Origin: an uncultured bacterium
GTDB taxonomy: Bacteria > Patescibacteriota > Patescibacteriia > Patescibacteriales > Patescibacteriaceae
DNA: 11,463 nucleotides
NCBI GenBank assembly: GCA_937868555.1
Contig: CALMNI010000170.1
Coordinates: forward strand, 1-11,463
Direction of reading: 5' to 3'
The notes under the pieces were generated by a model. That model had not been told where the DNA came from, made no database searches, and saw nothing but the letters and a program-made list of their open reading frames with translations. This document shows positions 6,740 through 11,463 of the stretch, piece after piece (the first letter of the stretch is position 1; each line of letters starts with the position of its first letter). Position numbers and translations under genes: made by a program.

Positions 6740-6822
6740 GGAACATTTTTACCCAATAATAACAAGGCTAATAAGAGTTATGCACAACTAATAGTGTTTA
6801 AATCTTTGTTAAACTACTATAT

Positions 6823-7962
6823 ATGGATATTCTAGCCCGCGGCCGCGCTTATATTTTTGGAATTGTGTATAGATGGGTGCTTAAGCCGGTGTTATTTTTA
6901 ATGGAGCCCGAAAAAGTGCACGAAGATATGCTTATTCGGGGTGCGCATCTAGGTTCCTCGCCGTTGGGACGCTGGCTTATCCGCTCTTGCTTTTGGTATG
7001 GCAATCCCAAGCTCAAGCAGATAATCGCTGGCATTCATTTTCCTAATCCAGTAGGATTAGCGGCTGGCTTTGATAAAGATGGAAAATTAACCCAAATATT
7101 GCCGGGGTTAGGATTTGGCTTCGAGGAGGTTGGTTCGGTTACTGCTGGATCTTGTGCCGGAAATCCGGGTCCGCATTTATGGCGTTTAAAAAAATCAAAA
7201 AGCATTGCTGTCAATTATGGTTTGAAAAATGTCGGCGCTGAAGTTATTGCTCGGAGCTTAGCCGAGCTATCATTCTCTTTTCCCCTCGGCATTAGCATCG
7301 CTAAAACTAATATTCCCGCGACAATTGATGAGCAAGCCGGTATTATTGACTATATTGAGGGCTATACATCATTTTTACGCAATCAGGTCGGCGATTATAT
7401 GACTATTAACATTAGTTGTCCTAATGCCTGCGGCGGGCAGCCCTTTCTTAAACCGGCAGCTCTTGAAGGTTTGTTGAGCGCGTTGCAGAAATTGCGGATT
7501 GAACACGGCGATAAGCGCCCCTGGTTTTTAAAATTAGCCGCCGATATTTATCCAACTATGGTAGACGATGTAATCATTGTTGCCAGAAGGTATGGAGTTA
7601 CCGGTTTTATATGCAGCAATCTGACAAAAAATAGGGGGAATAAAAAAATTATCGATTCTAACGTCCCCTCCGTGGGCGGGTTCAGCGGGGCGGTTGTCCA
7701 AGAGCTCTCAACTAATCTTGTCCGTTATATATATAAGAAAACCAAAGGAGAATTTATTATTATCGGCTGCGGCGGTATTTTCTCAGCAGAAGATGCATAT
7801 GAAAAAATTAAAGCCGGAGCTTCCTTAGTGCAAATGATTACGGGAATGATATATCAAGGACCGCAGCTTATTTCTGAAATTAATATTGGCTTAGTCCGTT
7901 TATTGCAACGCGACGGTTTTTCTTCCATCTCTGAAGCAATTGGCGCTGATTACAAAGAATAG
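6823..7962 (+). CDS. pyrD: Dihydroorotate dehydrogenase, class 2-like, with a Cys at the catalytic-base position
   Basis: A 379-residue FMN enzyme that oxidises dihydroorotate to orotate in pyrimidine synthesis. The N-terminal helix region with KPVLFLMEPEKVHE (21-34) is the class 2 membrane/quinone-tunnel extension. The barrel follows: NPVGLAAGFDKDG (75-87), the class 2-like GNPGPHLWRL (113-122), VNYGLKNVG (130-138, one residue shorter than the usual class 2 INRMGFNN segment), Lys161, NISCPN (196-201), FLKLAAD (235-241), CSNLT (264-268), GGFSGA (285-290), GCGGI (315-319) and the phosphate site GASLVQMITGMIYQGP (332-347). Class 2 enzymes normally have Ser in the NxSSPN motif; here Cys199 stands in that place, as in class 1. 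The N-terminal helices support the ATG at 6823, although no Shine-Dalgarno sequence precedes it. No other pyrimidine gene is nearby. It is divergent from the B12-reductase operon. Confidence 0.88.
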   Translation: MDILARGRAYIFGIVYRWVLKPVLFLMEPEKVHEDMLIRGAHLGSSPLGRWLIRSCFWYGNPKLKQIIAGIHFPNPVGLAAGFDKDGKLTQILPGLGFGFEEVGSVTAGSCAGNPGPHLWRLKKSKSIAVNYGLKNVGAEVIARSLAELSFSFPLGISIAKTNIPATIDEQAGIIDYIEGYTSFLRNQVGDYMTINISCPNACGGQPFLKPAALEGLLSALQKLRIEHGDKRPWFLKLAADIYPTMVDDVIIVARRYGVTGFICSNLTKNRGNKKIIDSNVPSVGGFSGAVVQELSTNLVRYIYKKTKGEFIIIGCGGIFSAEDAYEKIKAGASLVQMITGMIYQGPQLISEINIGLVRLLQRDGFSSISEAIGADYKE

Positions 7963-7965
7963 AAA

Positions 7966-8976
7966 TTAGAGTATTTGAGCTTTCTCTTTTTCCGCATCAA
8001 GTTCAATGATATCTCCATCTTTAATATGTGCGGTTGCGGCATGTATTCCCATAATGCAGGGAATTCGATATTCCCGGGCCATAATTGCGGCATGGCTAGT
8101 TATTCCTCCTTCCTCGGTGATAATGGCAGATACGAGAGGAATATAAGGAGTGAGCAAGGTATTTGTCATCACAGCGATAATGATATCGCCTTTTTTTATT
8201 TTGTATAAATCTTCTTTTGTAATAATAATTTTTGCTGCTCCCTTTGCTTTACCGGGGAATGCGCACGTGCCTTTTAGTATATTATTAGAATAATTTTCAT
8301 TCATTTCAGGATTGATAAAATTATGAGCTGCGCAAAATTGCGAGAACGATGATTCGGGTGAAATAGTATGAGCGAATACGCTATACCCTTTTTGTCTTTG
8401 AAGAAGATTATATATTTTCTCAGCATCCGATTGATCATTTAAGATAGAATCGAATTCATCAATTGTTATAAAGTGGGCCAATCTTTTTGGAAGTTTTTTC
8501 TCAAGGAGTTTTTGTTCTATGAATTTTTCAACCATTTCATCGGCGCGGTATAAAATTCCTTCCGACAATTTTCTTGATTCCCAGGCTGTATTATTACGGT
8601 TTACGAAATCATCACTGACAATAAAAATATATAAGGACATTATACAGCCCATTAAAGAATGTATACGATGTAGATGCGTGGCCGCTATGGTATGTATTGA
8701 TAAAATAATTTCTAATTCCGCTACATCTTTTTTAAACTGCTCATTCAGTCTTGTGAAAAGATTGGCATCATTTAGTAATTTTTCAGTCACTACTTTTTTA
8801 AAGTAGCTAAAATCTTCCAAGGTATGGAAAAAATTTACTTTTTCCCCATCGTAATAAAAGGTTATATTGAAAGAATACCCCAAGGATTTTTTCAATATTT
8901 GAGTGTAGCCTAGCTCCCAGGCTTCAATAGAGAAAAGGGATAAATCTCGTTTTACGGTTGGCCGCAATATTTTCAT
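7966..8976 (-). CDS. Second phosphohistidine swivel-domain protein (PEP-utilizing enzyme mobile domain), no ATP-grasp domain
   Basis: A 336-residue paralogue of the protein at 667-2151. The C-terminal domain (about 235-336) is the PEP-utilizing mobile domain with an intact signature GGITSHAAIMAR (290-301, phospho-acceptor His295), preceded by GDIIIAVMT and followed by PCIMG and KDGDIIELDA, the same sequence blocks in the same order as its paralogue. Residues 1-230 are largely helical; the 'FDSILNDQSDAEKIYNLLQRQKG' region (175-197, quoted in part) matches in layout the segment before the swivel domain of the other protein. It is about 158 residues shorter, mostly in the middle helical part. 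No ATP-grasp or PEP-binding barrel is present. AGGA lies 7 bases before the ATG, one of the few Shine-Dalgarno-like sites in the window. It is strikingly AT-rich (samples 8461-8520 and 8581-8640: 30% and 32% GC). It converges on pyrD with a 3-base gap. Function unknown. Confidence 0.8.
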   Translation of the reverse strand: MKILRPTVKRDLSLFSIEAWELGYTQILKKSLGYSFNITFYYDGEKVNFFHTLEDFSYFKKVVTEKLLNDANLFTRLNEQFKKDVAELEIILSIHTIAATHLHRIHSLMGCIMSLYIFIVSDDFVNRNNTAWESRKLSEGILYRADEMVEKFIEQKLLEKKLPKRLAHFITIDEFDSILNDQSDAEKIYNLLQRQKGYSVFAHTISPESSFSQFCAAHNFINPEMNENYSNNILKGTCAFPGKAKGAAKIIITKEDLYKIKKGDIIIAVMTNTLLTPYIPLVSAIITEEGGITSHAAIMAREYRIPCIMGIHAATAHIKDGDIIELDAEKEKAQIL

Positions 8977-9048
8977 ACGTATATCCTAGCAAATATGGCC
9001 ATTAAATATAATAGGAAATAGGTTCTTTTTAATTATTGTAGCTGGAGC

Positions 9049-9054
9049 TATACT
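9049..9054 (+). promoter_or_regulatory. Possible -10 box for the hydrolase/DUF2207 unit
   Basis: TATACT ends 6 bases before the ATG at 9061, placing the predicted transcription start at or within a base or two of the A of the start codon. The candidate -35 at 17-base spacing (TTTTTA, 9026-9031) is weak. If real, the transcript would be leaderless; AAGG immediately before the ATG is too close to act as a normal ribosome-binding site. Confidence 0.35.
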
Positions 9055-9060
9055 TAAGGC

Positions 9061-9612
9061 ATGAGAGCAATACTAATACACGGCAAAGACACAAGCTCCA
9101 CCGAAAAGTGGTATCCGTGGTTTAAATCCGAGCTAGAAAAGCATGGCCTTGAGGTGATTGTTCCTGATATGCCAGAAGCGGGTGATCCGAAATTGAAAGC
9201 CTGGCTGAGGATTATAGAAGACTTAAAACCGGATGAGAATACTGTTCTTGTTGGGCATTCCCGAGGCGGAGTTGCTGTTTTACGGTATTTGGAAAATATG
9301 TCCGTTGGTACGCGTGTCAGAAAAGTTTTATTAGTTGCTGCTAATTCCGGTTTGTTACAACAACAAGCTATCCCCTCTGAAAACAGTAATGATTTTTATA
9401 CTGAAGGCGGTTTCAATTTTACAGAAATAAAAAAGCACTGCTCAGAGTTTGTTGTATACCATTCCAAAGACGATCCTTGGGTGCCTTTCGAACAGGGTCG
9501 AGAGAACTCACAAGGCCTAGGGGCGAAGTTTGTAATTTTTGAAAATAAAAAACATTTTGGCAAAGATAGCAAAACAGTGCCTGGTTTAATTTTTGAAATC
9601 GCTGGTTTATAA
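9061..9612 (+). CDS. Small serine hydrolase, RBBP9/YdeN-like alpha/beta fold
   Basis: A 183-residue alpha/beta hydrolase of the compact RBBP9/YdeN type. AILIHGKDTSS (3-13) is the first strand with the oxyanion loop; the nucleophile elbow is VGHSRGG (64-70) with Ser67; the acid is one of Asp137/Asp138 in SKDDPWVP (135-142); the base is His165 in KKHFG (163-167). The triad is therefore complete, and the length fits the family (about 180-190). The lid is minimal. There is no signal peptide, so it is cytosolic. Characterised relatives are serine hydrolases whose natural substrates are mostly unsettled. It is followed after 5 bases by the DUF2207 membrane protein and likely shares its transcript. 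It is divergent from the second swivel-domain gene across 84 bases. Confidence 0.88.
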   Translation: MRAILIHGKDTSSTEKWYPWFKSELEKHGLEVIVPDMPEAGDPKLKAWLRIIEDLKPDENTVLVGHSRGGVAVLRYLENMSVGTRVRKVLLVAANSGLLQQQAIPSENSNDFYTEGGFNFTEIKKHCSEFVVYHSKDDPWVPFEQGRENSQGLGAKFVIFENKKHFGKDSKTVPGLIFEIAGL

Positions 9613-9617
9613 ATAGT

Positions 9618-11423
9618 ATGAAGAAATTATTTTTTATTTTAAGCGTAGTGTTTATTACGGCTAGCGCCTTGTTATTTTCGGTGAGTGGGGTTTGGGCAGA
9701 AGAAGATTATACTATTAATTCTTTTAAGAGCGGCATCGTTATTCAAGATGATGGGAAAGTCGCCGTCCTCGAAACAATAGTGGTTGATTTTTCAACACCG
9801 CATCACGGTATTTATAGAGATATTCCTCTCGTGTATCAAAATCTTGATGGCACAAAACAATATACGCGCATTGAAGATATTTCGATTAGCGACAGTGGAC
9901 GAAGCGTTACTTTTCAACGTGAAAGCAATCAAAATAATGTGCGTATTAAGATTGGCGATGCTAACAAGCTTATTAGCGGAATCCATTCGTACCAGCTTTC
10001 TTATCGGGCAGTTGGTGTTTTAGCAAGTTTTACTGACCATGATGAATTATATTGGAATATTACTGGAAATGATTGGCCAGTATGGATTCAGTCAGCAGAC
10101 GCTTCAGTGCAGCTTGAGGGATCTCCTATAACACGTGTTCAATGTTATGTAGGTCTTCGCGGTTCAAACCAAAGCTGCGGCGCTTCTATAAATGCTAGTG
10201 GACAAGGAATATTTGGCAGCGGTCATGCGTTGGCTCCCGGCAATGGAATGACTATTGTTGCTGCTTTCGCCAAGGGCGCCGTCCCCATCATAACCGTCAG
10301 TGCCCCGGAAGAGGCTAAGCCCATATCGTTATTGTATATAATTATATCGGCATTAATTATTGTTATTGTTACCGCATTTATTCTTGGAAGAAGCTGGTGG
10401 CGATACGGACGAGATGCTTTTTATCTTCGAAAGAGTTTGCACGACCCCAAGCAGATTGAAAGCGTTTTGCCTTTAGTGGGCGCTCATGAGCCTATTGTTC
10501 CTGAATATGATGCTCCCGGCACATTACGCCCCGCGGAAATAGGAGTATTATTGGACGAAAAAGCCGATCAACTTGATATAAGCGCGACAATTGTTGATTT
10601 GGCAGTGCGAGGCTATCTAACAATTGCTGAGAAGAAAGACAGTACCCTTTTTGGATCAATAGATTATATTCTCACTAAAAAAGATGCAGAGCTTGCCGCT
10701 TTATTGCCGTATGAAAAAGAGCTGCTTGATCGCTTATTCAAAGGACGTGATTCGATAGCTATCTCGAAATTAAAAAATACTTTTTCTTCATCAATAAAAG
10801 CTGTTACCAAGCTTTTGTACGCATCGGTAGTCGAGAAAAAGATGTTTGTTGAAAATCCAGAAACGGTGCGTAGCCGGTATCGTAAAATCGGCGGTACCAT
10901 TGCCGTTGCCGCCGGCGTACTGTTGGTAATTTATGCAAATAATAGCGCTGCCCTGCCTTTTGCTCAGAGTAATTTTATAGGAGTTTGTATTGGTTTTCTT
11001 ATTGGAACGGTTATTTCTGGTTGCGTCGTGTTTTTAGCGGCTTATGCAATGCCTAAGCGAACGGCCTATGGGCGCGAGTTATATCGGCAAACATTAGGAT
11101 ATAAATTATTTGTCAGTGGAACTGAAAAATATAGGCAGCCCTTTTTTGAAAAGCAAAATATATTTATGGAAGTTCTTCCGTATGCGATGGTTTTCGGTGT
11201 AACCAAACAATTAGCTAAGGCAATGGAAGAAATGGGAATTAATCCTGATGTGAGTTCTTGGTACATTGGCACGGGATATTTTAACCTACGAACTTTTTCC
11301 AATAATTTCAGCGGGGTGGCGCAATCTTTATCGACCGCACCGGCAACACATTCGGGAGGCAGCGGTTTTAGCGGTGGTTCTTCGGGCGGCGGTTTTGGTG
11401 GAGGTGGGGGCGGAGGTTGGTAA
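9618..11423 (+). CDS. DUF2207 domain-containing membrane protein with glycine-rich C-terminal tail
   Basis: A 601-residue predicted membrane protein of the DUF2207 (YciQ-like) family. Residues 1-27 are a signal peptide, with probable cleavage after VWA. An extracytoplasmic beta-rich domain (about 28-230) contains HHGIYRDIP (62-70) and LYWNITGNDWPV (144-155), both typical of the family, plus Cys176/Cys187, which could form a disulfide. A transmembrane segment at about 237-257 is followed by basic WWRYGRD. A cytoplasmic region (about 264-420) includes LRPAEIGVLLDEKAD (303-317), a family hallmark that looks winged-helix-like. Two further membrane segments lie at about 424-440 and 452-476. The tail (579-601) is almost all Gly and Ser and ends in GGGW. 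Function is unknown in the family; a cell-envelope role is inferred. The gene starts 5 bases after the hydrolase stop with no Shine-Dalgarno sequence and ends at a terminator. Confidence 0.9.
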   Translation: MKKLFFILSVVFITASALLFSVSGVWAEEDYTINSFKSGIVIQDDGKVAVLETIVVDFSTPHHGIYRDIPLVYQNLDGTKQYTRIEDISISDSGRSVTFQRESNQNNVRIKIGDANKLISGIHSYQLSYRAVGVLASFTDHDELYWNITGNDWPVWIQSADASVQLEGSPITRVQCYVGLRGSNQSCGASINASGQGIFGSGHALAPGNGMTIVAAFAKGAVPIITVSAPEEAKPISLLYIIISALIIVIVTAFILGRSWWRYGRDAFYLRKSLHDPKQIESVLPLVGAHEPIVPEYDAPGTLRPAEIGVLLDEKADQLDISATIVDLAVRGYLTIAEKKDSTLFGSIDYILTKKDAELAALLPYEKELLDRLFKGRDSIAISKLKNTFSSSIKAVTKLLYASVVEKKMFVENPETVRSRYRKIGGTIAVAAGVLLVIYANNSAALPFAQSNFIGVCIGFLIGTVISGCVVFLAAYAMPKRTAYGRELYRQTLGYKLFVSGTEKYRQPFFEKQNIFMEVLPYAMVFGVTKQLAKAMEEMGINPDVSSWYIGTGYFNLRTFSNNFSGVAQSLSTAPATHSGGSGFSGGSSGGGFGGGGGGGW

Positions 11424-11428
11424 AAAAT

Positions 11429-11463
11429 AAAATCCCAAACACTTCAGTGAATGGGATTTTTTA
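11429..11463 (+). terminator. Intrinsic terminator after the DUF2207 gene
   Basis: AAAATCCCA (11429-11437) pairs perfectly with TGGGATTTT (11452-11460), followed by further T residues at the window edge. Within the loop CACT (11440-11443) pairs with AGTG (11446-11449), separated from the outer stem by a symmetric AA/AA internal loop, so the hairpin is longer than the outer stem alone. It begins 6 bases after the stop codon. The A-rich left arm means it could also serve an incoming transcript from the right. Confidence 0.85.

Noticed and set aside
6670..6822. Cobalamin riboswitch upstream of the B12 operon.
   Set aside because: The spacer is about 150 bases and contains promoters for both directions; the predicted leader is ~35 bases, and no recognisable B12-box was seen.
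8384..8394. A further copy of the ATACCCTTTT operator-like arm inside the second swivel-domain gene.
   Set aside because: It encodes the KGYSV stretch within the coding sequence and has no inverted partner, so it is most likely chance.
11355..11420. Glycine/serine-rich repeat tract at the 3' end of the DUF2207 gene as a separate repeat element.
   Set aside because: It is the normal glycine tail of this protein family, not an independent repeat.
1..11463. Recoded TGA (code 25) as in some CPR lineages.
   Set aside because: TGA serves as the stop of three genes at tight ATGA overlaps, and long genes contain no in-frame TGA.

Overview
The window looks like a piece of a small-genome, moderately AT-rich bacterial chromosome. 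The gene repertoire most resembles the Patescibacteria/CPR (Parcubacteria-like) radiation: an adenosylcobalamin-dependent ribonucleotide reductase of the RTPR type beside its own cobalamin adenosyltransferase, solitary 'PEP-utilizing mobile domain' proteins without an ATP-grasp part, a DUF2207 membrane protein with a glycine tail, and an orphan dihydroorotate dehydrogenase. This placement is an inference from gene content, not a search. TGA, TAA and TAG are all used as stops, so the TGA-recoded code of some CPR lineages does not apply. I see no tRNA, rRNA, CRISPR array, insertion sequence or prophage gene.

Layout. (1) 45-611 (-): a PAP2-type lipid phosphatase, divergent from (2) 667-2871 (+), a two-gene unit of a phosphohistidine swivel-domain protein and a class I glutamine amidotransferase-like hydrolase (peptidase C26). 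A 10-bp perfect inverted repeat lies between the two divergent starts. The (+) unit ends at a bidirectional terminator (2881-2909) shared with convergent (3) 2911-3216 (-), a small ArsR-type regulator. (4) 6669 down to 3261 (-): a tightly coupled operon of a membrane protein resembling an ECF transporter S component, RTPR and PduO-type cobalamin adenosyltransferase, both junctions being 4-base ATGA overlaps. (5) 6823-7962 (+): a class 2-like dihydroorotate dehydrogenase that carries a class 1-style Cys at the catalytic-base position. (6) 7966-8976 (-): a second swivel-domain protein, convergent with the dehydrogenase at a 3-base gap. (7) 9061-11423 (+): an RBBP9/YdeN-type serine hydrolase followed 5 bases later by a DUF2207 membrane protein, closed by a terminator at the window edge.

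How the genes fit together. The clearest functional unit is the B12 cassette: a probable corrinoid importer subunit, the enzyme that converts cob(I)alamin to adenosylcobalamin, and the reductase that consumes adenosylcobalamin to make deoxynucleotides. It suits an organism that scavenges B12 rather than making it. The ArsR-type gene follows the cassette on the same strand and has its own good promoter. The two swivel-domain proteins are paralogues with intact phospho-acceptor histidines and no visible ATP-binding partner; both genes are markedly AT-richer than their neighbours. Their chemistry is the main unknown of the window.
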